This document shows, in pieces, positions 21,901-33,040 of a DNA stretch of 64,000 nucleotides. Every line of letters starts with the position of its first letter. Within the stretch, counting starts at the first letter, position 1. The position numbers were made by a program, and so were the translations under genes. The stretch covers positions 744,001 through 808,000 of the forward strand of contig JAVTLE010000010.1 of the NCBI GenBank assembly GCA_033439295.1, written 5' to 3'. Under the pieces are notes generated by a model, which was given only the letters and a program-made list of their open reading frames with translations, was not told the DNA's origin and made no database searches. The DNA comes from Deuterostichococcus epilithicus (lineage: Eukaryota > Chlorophyta > Trebouxiophyceae > Prasiolales > Stichococcaceae).

Positions 21901-23210
21901 CACGAACTCTTGGCTCCCAGGTCCAGAGGCACCATGAAGCCGTGTTGCTGCACATAGTCGTCCACCTCCTGCAGCGTGCAGCCTGCCTCGCACACCACCA
22001 CGCCGCTCACCTGCGGCGCACCGCAGTCGACAACCCGCGGCCGAGGACTCCATGTAGGACTGAAAAAAATGACGCCGGTGTGGGCATCGTTATGCATTGT
22101 CTGTAGGAAGCAGGCAGTAGCACAGCATCAGCCGTGGCGGGGCGGCAGCAGGCTGACGCCTGCCCCAGGTTCGTGCCATTGGATGCAATTTCCACAGGGT
22201 TTAGGGCTGGACCTGAACCCAGCAGAAAGCCGTACCTCGTCGAAGGTGTGGAAGGCCTTCATGGCGGCAGTGGACAGGACCACCTCGTCGAAGCAGGGCA
22301 CTGCGCCGCCCGCGAGCGACGAGTTGCCGCCCTGCGGCACGACGGCCAGCCGCCGTTCGTTGCAGTGCGCCAGCACCTGCGAGACGTGTGGCCTCTCAGT
22401 CGAGGCGCCAGCTGGCTGGCGAGCAGCGGACTGCACTGACCATTGCCTGCCACATGCAAGCTGAGGCCGCGTCCTTTCAAAGTGTGGCCCTAGAATGCCG
22501 GCCAGAAAGGTCAGTACAAACCCCAGCGCTTGTTGCTCCAAGCTGGAAGATGGTGCCAGGCTGTCAAGTGTGCATGGGACCGGACGTTGCGCCTGACCTG
22601 AGACACCTGCTGCATCGACTGCGGCAGCAGCGCCACCCGGCTGCTGCCCTCATATTTTTCCATCCAGTCCCTGCAGCCACCGAGCGCGGCACCAGCATGC
22701 AATCATCTTTTGTATGTTGCCAAGATGTGCACAGCAAACAACAACGTTGATGTTCGACCTTGGTCGTTGCTGGATGTGCACAAAAACTGCATCCATTCCG
22801 CACCTATTGTAGCCGCGAAGCGTATCCGAGTCTGTGATGACTGCCTCGCTGCCGAGGATCTGTCGGAAGTGATCCAGGTCTGCATCTGTGAGGCAGCTGT
22901 AGCGTGGGCTGCGCATTTTCTTGTCTGTCTCGTGGGCAAGGCCACGCGCTGCAGCCGGTTGGAGCTGACTGGCTCTGCTCCCAGCCATGCTGCTGCACAA
23001 GCCGGCGGTGCCGTGTGCACTGGAGTGAGCCAGTCGGCTGCTTGGGATCCCTGCTGCATTATGTGTGGCTGATGCTAGTCCGGCACCACATGATTGCAGT
23101 GCGGCTGCGAGGCTAGCAAGGAGCCGGTTCCCAACGCCGCTACCCGTGTTATGCTGGATAGCCGAAGCCATGCCACACCCGCCAATCAGATGGCGCGCAG
23201 CCAGCATCAT
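18940..23210 (-). CDS. D2HGDH: D-2-hydroxyglutarate dehydrogenase, mitochondrial
   Basis: The enzyme oxidises D-2-hydroxyglutarate to 2-oxoglutarate with FAD and passes electrons to the electron-transfer flavoprotein in mitochondria. The start at 23210 gives a long Ala/Ser/Arg-rich leader, as expected for import. The order of exons matches the family. [20 protein letters not shown] and [20 protein letters not shown] form the FAD-binding PCMH region. [20 protein letters not shown] and [17 protein letters not shown] continue it. [19 protein letters not shown] and [19 protein letters not shown] are the C-terminal motifs with metal- and flavin-contacting histidines. [14 protein letters not shown] ends the protein at a TAG at 18940. 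Plant glycolate and D-lactate dehydrogenases share the fold, but the KYEGSS and [11 protein letters not shown] contexts fit D2HGDH better. Two introns contain exon-edge echoes. It is divergent with the rhodanese-phosphatase gene. Confidence 0.9.
20577..20609 (-). repeat. Exon-edge echo: copy of the donor-side exon end at 20662-20694
   Basis: 28 of 33 positions match the functional exon end (LQHPIPDRP before a GTGGGT donor) of D2HGDH. The copy lies 85 bases downstream in the gene's sense, inside the intron, and keeps the GTGGGT. Its reading, LRHPIPDEP, is still recognisable. Confidence 0.85.
21338..21368 (-). repeat. Exon-edge echo: near-identical copy of the acceptor edge at 21214-21244
   Basis: 30 of 31 positions match the functional acceptor and first codons (YDLKQLFI) of a D2HGDH exon. 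The copy lies 124 bases upstream in the intron and keeps the CAG acceptor. It is the least diverged of the echoes, so probably the youngest. Confidence 0.93.
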
Positions 23211-23855
23211 ATCAAATCTTGACGTTGCCTGCGTCAGAGAGCCATCAGCATGACTTCAGAACTGCAGACCAGCGTCAGTGCACCGTGCAGGACCTAATGC
23301 CGCTCGGTAATGTCACTCATGCTTGGTCACATGACGTACACGGGCAGCAACATCACTGTGCTGATGAATCGATGCAAAGAGAACAACATGGAAAGGCAAC
23401 AGGGCATCGATCTGGGTTGACGTCACAAGTGGCACACAAGTAGCAGAAACAGTGGGTGCGAGACTGTCATCACCGTGATGGCGTCAAGCTTGCAGAACCT
23501 TCCAGCGCCATCAGGATTGTCCAAATAGCATGATGAAGGTGCAAATGTGCGCGAAATCAATGTACGCAGTTGTCATGGTCGGAAGGTCACGTTCAGCACG
23601 TGCCTTGTAAGAAAACCTTCCCTGTTTCGTGGCTTTCCTTCCCCTGATCGAAAGCGCCATGCTCTGTCGCAGCTCAAGCATGGCCGACATATCACAACTT
23701 AGGCCTGCAGCAGCCAGGCTTTCGGATTATCAAGGGGCACGGCCTCACGCGAAAGACTTGTTTGGACGGACAACAGCCGGGATGTTCGAATCCGGGCGAC
23801 TGTCTTCTGCATGATGGTCCAGAGAAGACGGCTTGGCCGCAAGCTCTGAGCACAC
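23211..23855. promoter_or_regulatory. Divergent promoter region between D2HGDH and the rhodanese-phosphatase gene
   Basis: The region holds 645 bases between opposed start codons. No gene was recognised. A forward frame from 23629 (MAFLPLIES...) is open for 61 codons but shows no family likeness; it could be an upstream exon. Confidence 0.45.
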
Positions 23856-25906
23856 ATGGAAGCAAAGACACTGCCAGACGCGTCTGCGATATTCAGATGC
23901 TTCGCGGCCTGCCCGCACGACCCCAAGACACTGCTCTTGGACGTGCGACCGCACAAGCAGTTTGAAAAGCTGCACATCGCGCTGTCTTACAACATACGGC
24001 TGTCCGCGAACGGCAGGGTGCTCCTGGTACGCTCCCGGACACCAAACTCGCTGCAGATGATGCTGCAGATCGCGGCGCTGATTGTGCTGATGCTTTGCAG
24101 CGCCGTGCTTGATTTCGCACCGTCTATTCTAGGCGCCAGCGCTTCATGCTGCATCCCCTTTTTTCAGGACTACTCGAAGAACCAGTACGACTTCCAGTTC
24201 ACCAAGGACTGCTGGTGAGACAGCCTGTTGTGGTGGATGTTTTGTTCCGGAGCGTGGATGCTTGGGTTGATGTGGACAGCACACCATCCAGCCGTGCCCC
24301 CGATGTGCAGGTGGGGAAAGCCGGTGATTGTGTATGGCGAACCTGGCATCCGCAAGGACCACACAGTCGTGAAATTCCTGGCAAAGGAGGGCAAGTGCAA
24401 GGGTCTATCCATCTACCGCCCCGGGTGCGCTGCTGTCTTATGAGCTGTCGAAACTGCCATGCAACCTGATCAGGACTTGTTTGCGTGAATATTCGAATGC
24501 AACGGATGTGAACAAGCGACACAGAACGTGCAACAGCGCTGGATGTGCTGACCGCCCTCTGGTGGCGTCACTGCATACTAGGTTTGACAATCTGGAGGAG
24601 AGGTTGCCGTTCCTGTGCACCCAGTCCGTCAAGGCAAACTCAGCCAAGAGGTGCGTGCCGAACATAAAGCTCGTGGATACGATGTCGGTCCTGGTCCCTG
24701 CATCCGTCGCCTGCTGCCACCCGTCATTGAGATTACAGGCGGGGGCTGGCACCCCCTGCAAAGTGTTTGTGGCAGTCCATGCGTCATGACGCCTCGTGCG
24801 AGCGCTGCGGCGGCGCGTGCCGCTGCCGTCCCATCTGCCTCTACAGCCACCGCCTGAACGCCCCCGCCGTTGTTTGCGGCAGCGAGGGGAAGCAGACAGG
24901 AGTTACCGTTGCTGCAGGTATCCGTCGGAGATCCTGCCGCGGGTGCTCTACCTGGGGGAGTGGAGCCATGCAGAGGCGCAGGAGCGCCTGTCGGAGCTCA
25001 ACGTGCGGCGTGTCATCACCATCCACAACTCCCCGGGTACGAGGCGCTTTGGCACAATCTGCACCACCACACTTCCCAGCCAGCAATTGCAAGCAGAGGT
25101 TGGGCTCTGAGGTGCATGGCGGCAGAGGCCGAGGCTGTCGCCGTCGCCGCAGACCCACTGCGGGTTAAGGCTACCTTCTGGCGACACCATGGCTCCTGGC
25201 CAAACCCTTGCAAATTTATTGAGATTGGCATGCGAGGTCACACATAGCACACTGAGCCACGCTGGCGCCATTATCACACAAACCACCCTACAAAACACTG
25301 CGCAGAGAACATGGAGCTGCCGCCGCGCTTTCGGCACCTGCGGTTCCAGCTTGCAGACGTGGACACCCAGAACGTGGCGCCGTACTTCAACAGCGCCTAC
25401 GACTTCATCGAGGAAGCTCGCGCGGCCGGCCATGGTGTGCGGCTCCTGCAGGGCCTGAACTGCTGCTCTGCAGTGAGCCACCGAGAGTGAAAGCAGCGAT
25501 GCAGCTGACGAGCATCGAATGCTGCTTGACGCCTCACGTTCCACTGGCCGTCACGGATGCCCACAATAAAGGTGCGGATGCGATGTCTCGTCTTGGCGCT
25601 TCGAGGTAGACGTGCACCATGGAGCCGCGGCGTCCACGCAGCAGCAACTCGGCGCCGCCAGGCGGCACTCGCCTGGTGCACGACATGCACGACACTCTCT
25701 GCCCACCCTGCAGCGACGCTGGTGCACTGCGGCGCGGGCGTTTCGCGCAGCGCGGCGCTGGTGATGGCGTACCTCATGCGCCGCTTCGCCTGGAACGCCG
25801 CCAAGGCGCGCGCGCACTGCGTGGAGCGGCGATCCGTGGTGCAGCCCAACGACGGCTTCTGGCGCTCCCTGTGCGCCTTTGAGGCGCAGCTCGGCATCGG
25901 CGACCG
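23856..25906 (+). CDS. Rhodanese-like plus dual-specificity phosphatase protein (STYXL1/MKP-type layout)
   Basis: The start MEAKTLPDASAIFRCF at 23856 opens a rhodanese-like domain: TLLLDVRPHKQFEKLHI, NQYDFQFTKDCW, KPVIVYGEPGIRKDHTVVKF and FDNLEERLPFLC. In VIVYGEPG the usual catalytic Cys of rhodaneses is Gly, so the domain is probably inactive and used for docking, as in MAP-kinase phosphatases. The phosphatase domain follows: YPSEILPRVLYLGEWSHAEA, then ADVDTQNVAPYF with a likely general-acid Asp, then LVHCGAGVSRSAALVMAYLM. The last has an intact HCxxGxSRS loop, unlike human STYXL1, where it is lost, so catalysis is likely. The exon with the loop ends at 25906 in FEAQLGIGDR. The next exon, from 26175, joins in frame, so the true end may lie much further right. 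Family enzymes dephosphorylate phospho-Tyr/Thr or RNA or glucan; the target here is unknown. Confidence 0.82.
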
Positions 25907-26174
25907 GTGCGTGCGGGCCAGGCCAGTACGCTCTTGTGCCGGGGCTGTGCGTTCCCACTGCCGGTATGCGCGGCACACCGCTCACGTGCAGCTCCGCCCG
26001 TGGCTCGGGAGAGATCTGCGGATTCTGCCGAGGGATTTGCACGCTGCCAGGCGCGAGTTGCAGCATTGTGCGCCAAGGGGCACGAGTGCAGCGGCTGCTT
26101 GGCGTCGCCCGAGTCGGACCAGTATGCAGATCCCTCGCGGGTCAGTCCGCCTCGTCGCCTTGTGGTCTGTACAG

Positions 26175-27878
26175 GAGCGACGTGAACGCGGGCACCACGG
26201 GCTGGCACGGCACGGATGCGGACGCGGGGGCGGCCAAGTCGGAGGACGCTGCAGGCGCCAAGGTGGAGGTCACCTTCCTCAGCCCCAAGCAGCTGGCCGA
26301 GCGCACCAAGGCGGCGGCCGCCGCCGCCGCCGCGCCCGCGGCAGGCAAGTGTGTACACTGCATGCTCGGGCGGTCGTGCGTGCACCAATCTCTGGTTGTT
26401 GGGCACGTCGTCAGCCTGCCGCGGCTCTGATGTCTTTCGCAACCTTGATTGAAACTACATCTAGCAGATATAGTGTCTCTTGGCATATCTGTGTGGTTCT
26501 GACAGCTCGCTTGTGTCCAAGCTATTGCAGAGGCGGATCGGGGGCCAGGCGAACGTGCCAGCGGCGCAGCGGAGCGGAGACGCGACGGCCAGCGACGGTC
26601 CCGTAGCAGGTGCTCAGCAGCTTCCCCTGCAGACTTGCTGACTGTCGTGGCTGCCATGGTGCCGCACTCCTGTGCTGTCACCTTTTGACAGCCTCTTGAA
26701 GGCGGTTGATGTCTTCATGAGGCTATCAGCACACATTAAGTGCAAACCACCACCGAGAAGTGGAGTGCTGAACGCGTACATGGCATGCGCAAATGTGCAG
26801 GAGCAGGAGCCCTGCCGGCGAGCCGCGGCACCGCAATGCCGAGCGCGGCGGCAGGGACCGCCGCCGCAGCCGCAGCAGGAGCCGGGAGCGGGAGCGGCGG
26901 CGGCAGGACGACCGGTCCCCGGTGCGGCGCGACCGGCACCGTGATGAAAGGGGCCGCGACCGCAGCGGCAGCCCCGGCAGGGGGCGCCGCAGCCCGGCGG
27001 GTAAGCGGGCAGAGCGCGGCGGCAGCGACGGCGGCGGCGGCCACGATGGCGCGGCGCCGGTGGCGAAGGAAGGCAGGCCAGCGGCGGGCGGCGCTCTGGC
27101 AGAGCCTGCGCCGCCACAGCGGGAGGCGGTCTTCCAGGTCTCCAAGGATGGCAAGGTCCGAAGCTGCCTTTTGCAATGCCCTTCCGACATGAAATTACAG
27201 CTGGTGTCCCCGCCAGGCCAATTGCTCGCATCAACAGCGCACACAAAATGCGCTGGCCTGGCCCCGGGCACCGCCACAACCGGAGCCCTGCCTGCCCACT
27301 CCACTGCAGGCCTGGCATGGCTGCTATCTGAGATGTGAGATGCTAGCTCAGCCCTGTCCTCTGCCGCCGCAGGCTCTGGGGGAGCTGCACCTGGGCCTGC
27401 AGGCCGCCAACCAGCGGGTGCTCTTTGGCCGGGTGCCCTCCTGCGATGTGCACCTGGAGCACCTGTCCATCTCACGAAACCACGCGCAGCTGACGCTGGA
27501 CCCCTCGGGCCACCTCTTTCTCACCGACCTCGGTGCCGGTGAGCAAACGCCTTTGTCTCGTGGTGCTGAGTGTATCATCAGCTGATGTTGCGGCGGGTGG
27601 GTGTTGCGGCACCAAGCAGACCTGCGGCTATCCAGCGTTGATACCTGCAGCGTCGATGTCACCAGTTCACTTGCGACTACGTGTCTGTTTGAGCCTTGAT
27701 GGCCTGACCATCCAAGTTTGACCGTGGCGCTCGTGCAGCGCACGGCACAAACGTGGACGGCACCTGGATGAAGCCGCACGCTGGGCGGCAGCTGCAGAAG
27801 GGCAATGTCGTGCGGTTTGGCGCAAGCACGAGGCAATACAAGCTGATCACGTTGCCCAATGACACGAGTGCCAGCTGA
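26175..27878 (+). CDS. RS-rich FHA-domain protein (NIPP1-like FHA), perhaps fused to the phosphatase
   Basis: Exon 26175 onward encodes SDVNAGTTGWHGTD then VEVTFLSPKQLAERTK and an Ala run. An exon near 26531-26606 and one near 26811-27150 join to make a long Arg/Ser-rich stretch (RRSRSRSRSPAGEPRHRN and more), typical of splicing-associated proteins. The FHA domain follows: FQVSKDGK, ALGELHLGLQ, LFGRVPSCDVHLEHLSISRN, HAQL, then AHGTNVDGTW and VVRFGASTRQYKLI. It has the GR, SxxH and GT/NG residues that bind phosphothreonine. The ending FGASTRxY recalls the FHA domain of NIPP1/PPP1R8. The stop is a TGA at 27876-27878. The intron after the Ala run appears to use a GC donor (AG/GCAAGT). No good start Met was found. 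Either a short 5' exon is hidden between 25907 and 26174, or these exons are the C-terminal half of the phosphatase gene. Confidence 0.72.
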
Positions 27879-28045
27879 ACAACGTGCCTCAGCGCTCGGA
27901 GTCAATCAAATCAGTCTCCTGGCTGGCTTCAAAAACTGGATGTGCACGTGACGCCGGATGTATTCAGAGTTTTCTCAGACGTTGACTTTGTTTCGAGCTC
28001 CGTGATCTTCGACTTCTCAGGAACAGTGCCTGCTTTGGAGCTGTT

Positions 28046-28050
28046 TTACA
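28046..28050 (-). terminator. Candidate poly(A) signal for LPA1
   Basis: TGTAA on the reverse strand, about 40 bases after the LPA1 stop. The gap to the opposing FHA gene stop is only 210 bases, so the two 3' ends are close or overlapping. Confidence 0.4.
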
Positions 28051-28088
28051 GAACTTCATGGGACTTATGAAACACACCCCTGAGCAGT

Positions 28089-31000
28089 TCACTGCTTGGT
28101 CCACTTTGTGCGCACATCGTCAAGCGGCGCCAGGTCGCCAAGCCACCGCTCCCACTGCGGAATGCCTAGGCCGCTTGTGCGGACGGTGCCGTCTAGCGAT
28201 ACCTGGACGTATACGTTCTCGCCTGCGGCGCAGTCACAGCATAACTCAAGTCAAGCATGGAGGGATTATGCCACCATGCTGGCCTGCGGAGCAAGCAAGG
28301 ACAACAAGTGGTGTGAGGCGACGCGGGCGCCTGGCCAGACCGACCTGCTTTGACATTGGCAGCCGCCTGCTGCGCCGCAATCCACTGCAGCCACTCAGGC
28401 ACATCGTGCGGCTCCAGCTGCCACTTGCGGTCGGCCTTTGGCGCCTGCTTGACTGCTGCTGGCGGAGGTTTCGCCTTTGCCGGCCCAAAGCCCTTGGCAT
28501 CCGGCTTGTCACTTCTGCGAAAAAAACGCCGCAAGCGAATCACCGCCAGCCGCGGGCAGCTCATGTAACATGCAAAGTATTAATTGGCGACCAACCGCGT
28601 CGTAGCATATCGCTCAGCACACCGACTCTGCGTCCGCCAGTCGCACCCACGGCACAAGAACAGCAGCTCACAACACTGAGCCCATTCGGACCCGGGCTCG
28701 ATTGCACAGGCGGCGGAACCAACGAACCATGACAGAACCCTCACTGAAACTCCCGCGCTTGAGCGCGTGCAGGCGCTCGGTCGTCCGACCGCCTTCGCTG
28801 CCGGCATGACAGGTGCCTGAACTGCTGGTCCAGCTTTCAATTCAACTGAACTAGACGAGGTCGATGATTTTATGATGTTGGTGAGGCGCGCACTGGAACT
28901 CGCGCTTGAGGGCGCGCAGGCGCTCAGTTGGGTCGTCGGCCTCTGCCGCGGCGCTCGGCAGCGGCACCAGCGACACCCCCCGCTCGCGCAGCGCCGACCG
29001 GTGCGGCTCCGCCGACGCCAGCGCCTTCGCCAGCCAGGCGCGGCTGCCGGCCAGCAGCACCGGGCGCGTGGTGCCGCGGAAGGCCGCCAGCGGCAGCACT
29101 CGGTCCCCGCCGCTCACCGCCACCTGCGCATGCAGCCAACTTCATTCAAGTACATGGACACCCACGTTGCAGAGGGCTTGCATCGCCCACGCCCGCTGGC
29201 TGCAGGGTGGGCTGCAGTGCTGCCGTGAGCCCTGCGACAGGCGGTCATGGTTTGTGGGGCAGGCCGGGAGGCAGCTGAGCTGGCCGCTGCTCTGTGCCAG
29301 CGGCCCCTAGCAGGTGGCTGGCCTGCATTCCTGCATGCCTCCTCACGCGCCGCCTCTGTCTTACCGCTCCCGCGCAGCCCCGACGGAGGGGGGGCCAAAT
29401 GTTCACAGGGAGCATCCTCGGTTAAAGGCTTGCGGTGCTCGCCTGTAGGCGAGCCAGCGACTCCTCCCGCTCGACGATGCGCTTGTCGCGGTCGGAGGCC
29501 GTCAAGTCCCGCCGCACAATGAAGCCCAGCGCCGCAATTGCACCGCCGTTGATGGCCAGGTTCTTGAGTGTCTCCGTGACGTCCGGCGCGCCATCTCCCC
29601 CTGCAATTCGGCGATGGACGTGTGCAGAGTGTCATGTGAGGGTTTGTTACAGGTGACGAGAAGAATGTCCAGCTCTGTGGCCACAAGGAATGCAAGAGCT
29701 GGAGACGGCAGATCGTGCGAAAATGCGGTGATCAAGGCCTGTCACCGCCTTGACATAGCTGCGAGTGTGCCTTGACAGACACGCCCTGCCTCTGCGTGCT
29801 GCATTTCTCATGTGTCCCAACAAAGATGCCCAGCACCAGGACATGATGAAGTGTTAGGCACTGGCAGCGAGCAACTCCGCCTTACCCTGGATGGCCTGCA
29901 CGAGGCGGGTGGAGATGATGAGCAGCCCAACGAGAGCGCCCACCAGCAGTCCACCGCCAAATATGATCCGCGTCAGCCGAAAGGGCGCCTTCGCTTCTGA
30001 CCTCTGCAGCTTGCAGACAGATGCCGCCGTGAGACGACACGGACCGACACAGTCATTGCAGCTCTGCAATACGCTGCTGCTTGCATGGAGGCACGATGTG
30101 AAATCCACTCATGCAGAACCGACAATGCCAGCGAGCTCGAACTCCGCGCTGCCGCAGTTTTCGAAGCCAGAGCTCTGGACGAGCTCAAATACCCACCAGC
30201 TGCACCAGAGCGATGTCGCTGACGCCGCCGCGCAGGCGGCCGAGCACGTCCAGCCACTCCCGCCGCTCCCGCAGAGGCGCCAGGTCTGCGTCCTGTGCAG
30301 CACGAGCAGGAAATTAGCAGGAATCAGCGCCAGCCTTAGCACACCATCTAGGTGACTCGGGCCCGAAAGTGCTTCGAAAGCTCTGCGGCGCACCTCTCGA
30401 GCAGTGCTGCAGCCACACCCGTGAGGATCGCACAACTCGGCATGCTGAGCACCTTGACAGCTCGGCGTCGACGGCGAATGACAGAGTGTCCGGACAATAC
30501 AGGACCGCCCAAAACAGGACAGCAGCCAGGGTCACTGACAGGCACAAAGACAAGCGCCTGGGACGTGATTGCAGGGCTAGGTGTCTTCGGTCACCTCCAG
30601 CGCCACGCTGAGCTTGAGGCCCTGCTCGTTGACCGCCTCCTCAACGGCGTCCACTGCGGCCTGCCACTGCTTCAGCTTCACGTGGCAGCAGCCGGCGTTA
30701 TACAGCGCCGCGCGCGCCTCCGGCCGGCTGGGCTGCAGCTGCATGGCGGTCTCGAACAACTGCAGCGCCTCCCGCGTGGCCGCCTCGCCAGCTTTGCCAC
30801 CCTTGAACACCTGGCACAAGGCGCAGCGGACCAAATTGATCGCAGCGAAGCATGCAGCGGCTTGGGCTGGTATCAAGTTCTGTCGAGCTGCAACACGTGT
30901 CCCGTCGAAGGTAGGACCATCAGCATCATTCGATAGTCGCCGCAGCCGCGGGATTCATGGTGGCAAGTCACGCTGCAGTGCGCGAAGCCAAGCGGCTTGC

Positions 31001-31281
31001 ACCTTGAGGCCCCGTTCCACGGCGTCCTCTGCGCTTACTGGCGGGTCCGCGGTTGCAGACGGTCCGCCTGATGCGTCGGGCTGCTGCAATGCTGCTGGCG
31101 TCAGCATGCAGCGCCGCTGTGCTCGGCGATACCATGCATGTCGACTGGGCAGACGCTGGCAGAACGACCCCTTGGATCGTTGCGAGGAGGTGCAAGAGTT
31201 TCTGACGAATACTTTCAAAGGCACAGACTGGCCCAGGGCCGACACCAGCTGTGCTGACGACAGCATCGAGTTCCGATGCAC
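28089..31281 (-). CDS. LPA1: LOW PSII ACCUMULATION 1 / REP27-like photosystem II assembly factor, chloroplast
   Basis: Family members are thylakoid proteins needed for making or repairing the D1 protein of photosystem II; the Chlamydomonas member is REP27. The start at 31281 (MHRNSMLSSAQLVSALGQ) gives a Ser/Arg-rich leader fit for a plastid transit peptide. A TPR-like region follows (LFETAMQLQPSRPEARAALY, YNAGCCHVKLKQWQAAVDAV), then DADLAPLRERREWLDVLGRL. A hydrophobic segment near 29900-30000 (IIFGGGLLVGALVGLLIIST) is a membrane helix, and a second may lie in GGAIAALGFIV. The C-terminal domain has VLLAGSRAWLAKALASAEPH and DPTERLRALKREFQ. It ends ENVYVQVSLDGTVRTSGLGI and DDVRTKWTKQ at a TGA at 28089. 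The call rests on remembered family sequence, especially the TPR plus membrane plus C-terminal order. It shares a divergent promoter with CPSF30. Confidence 0.85.
28742..28792 (-). repeat. Exon-edge echo: copy of the exon end at 28891-28942
   Basis: The copy repeats the last codons of the exon ending RLRALKREFQ, about 149 bases further into the intron. Alignment needs two small gaps and several substitutions. The copy's donor, GTGAGG, is closer to consensus than the one after the functional exon (GTGCGC), so it may compete for splicing. Confidence 0.78.
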
Positions 31282-31837
31282 CTTCCTGTTGCGACCGGTA
31301 CGCGACCAAGCCTGGCGTCAAACTTCCCAGCAGGCGTGACAAGAATTAGTATAATTGTGCAAGCGGATTCTACCGCGGGTCGCGCAAAGCCCAGATACAC
31401 GAGTGAGTCGTCAACCTCGTGTGGACACACCACGTACAATGCTGAAATGTCAATTCAGCAATTCTCATAAGTAGTCAAGATTGTCGACAACTGGCCTTAC
31501 GAGACCCTACATCGCATCTCGTAGCTTCCGAATCCCCACCCCATTTGCAAGCGCCGAGCCCAGGTGCAGCCTCTTGTTTCAGGTTTGCCACCTTCCCAGA
31601 CGTCCTCGCTGCAAGCTATTACTCGGTCCGCGCGACCGTAGTGAGCAGGGTCTCGAAAGGTCCATCCTCACCACTCAGCCACAGCTGCAACGGCATTTGT
31701 CAACAACTCCTATTGCTGTTGGTTGTGCTGCTTCTGCGTGCGCTACGCTGTCAGTGAACCATCGGCCAGCGCTCCCACAGCGTGAGGCTTTGGTGATAGG
31801 AGGTTGGTGGCTGACACCTGACGGCGCGGCTGCAAGC
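31282..31837. promoter_or_regulatory. Divergent promoter region between LPA1 and CPSF30
   Basis: There are 556 bases between opposed start codons. No gene or known element was recognised. Confidence 0.5.
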
Positions 31838-33006
31838 ATGGAGGACGATCTGAAGTTTGATTTTGAAGGAGGGCTTGCGGGCACCAGCCCTCGCGCCGCT
31901 GCAGCAGTAGCTCAGCAGGTAGGTTCAGCTTGATGCTGCGGCAAGTCATTTCGCACGTGAAAGACTTTTGCTATACCAAATGCGGTAGGTCCTGACCGTG
32001 AGTGTCTGTCTTGCAACAGGGCAGTGCACAGCTGCAAGCAGCGCCTGGCGGCAGCCAGACAGGCGGCGGACCCGGCTCAGGTCCCGGCTATGTGCGAAAC
32101 CACCGACAGGTATGTCAGCTTGCGGGCCACACGAACACTGTCACTGTCATGGTCACGCACTTGAATTGCAGCTACCGTCGATGCCTTACGAGTACCTGAC
32201 AGAAACTTCTTTTCTGCCTGCAGACCGTGTGCACGTACTGGCTGCGGGGCCTGTGCATGCGGGGGGATGCGTGCAGTTTCCTGCACCAGTATGACAAGGA
32301 ACGCATGCCCGTCTGCCGCACCTTTGCCCAGACCGGGCAGTGCAACGAGCCTGACTGCCCCTTCAAGCATGCTCGGGAGGACATCAAAGAGGTGAATGCG
32401 CCTGAGTTCCAATTCGTGGACGATGCAGACAAGAGTGGGACTGCTCACGCTCTGCATGTGCTTTGCATGGCAACCTGATTCTTGTCAGTTAAACATGCCC
32501 ATCAAGTTGTGGTGTGTTCTTTACGCAGTGCAACATGTACAAGCTAGGCTTCTGCGTGTACGGGCCGCACTGTCGCTACCGGCACACCTGGTCGGAGGGA
32601 CCGCCACCGGCGGCCGGCCAGGCGGCGGCAAAACTCGGCGAGTTGCACAGGATGCGGGCGCGAAGGTACGTGTCAGACTGCAGATAGTACGGTATCGATG
32701 ACCTCACGCTGTCCATTGTGTCGCTGTTGCACTCAAACCTGTCTTCACACCCGCATCCTGTCTGCCGTGCGCAGAGTGGAGCAGCAACAGCGGCAGCAGG
32801 CGGCGCAGCAAGCACAGCAGGCGCAGCGCCCGCAGCAGCAGATGCTGCCCAGCCCGGGACAGCAGCCCATGCTGGCGCTGCCGGCGCCGGGCGGCCCAGG
32901 CATTCAGCGACCGCAGCACCCTGCTCCGCCGCGGCCGCCACCCGGAGGGCCGCGGCCGCCATCCGGGCCGCCGCTGCCACACCATCCACAGATGCAGCAT
33001 CACTAC

Positions 33007-33040
<34 letters not shown>

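Noticed and set aside
19500-23210. D-lactate or glycolate dehydrogenase
   Set aside because: They share the flavin domain, but [17 protein letters not shown] and the C-terminal ending fit D-2-hydroxyglutarate dehydrogenase.
23856-25906. SEX4-type glucan phosphatase, which would fit the nearby starch genes
   Set aside because: SEX4 has a C-terminal carbohydrate-binding module after the phosphatase. Here a rhodanese domain comes first and no such module follows.
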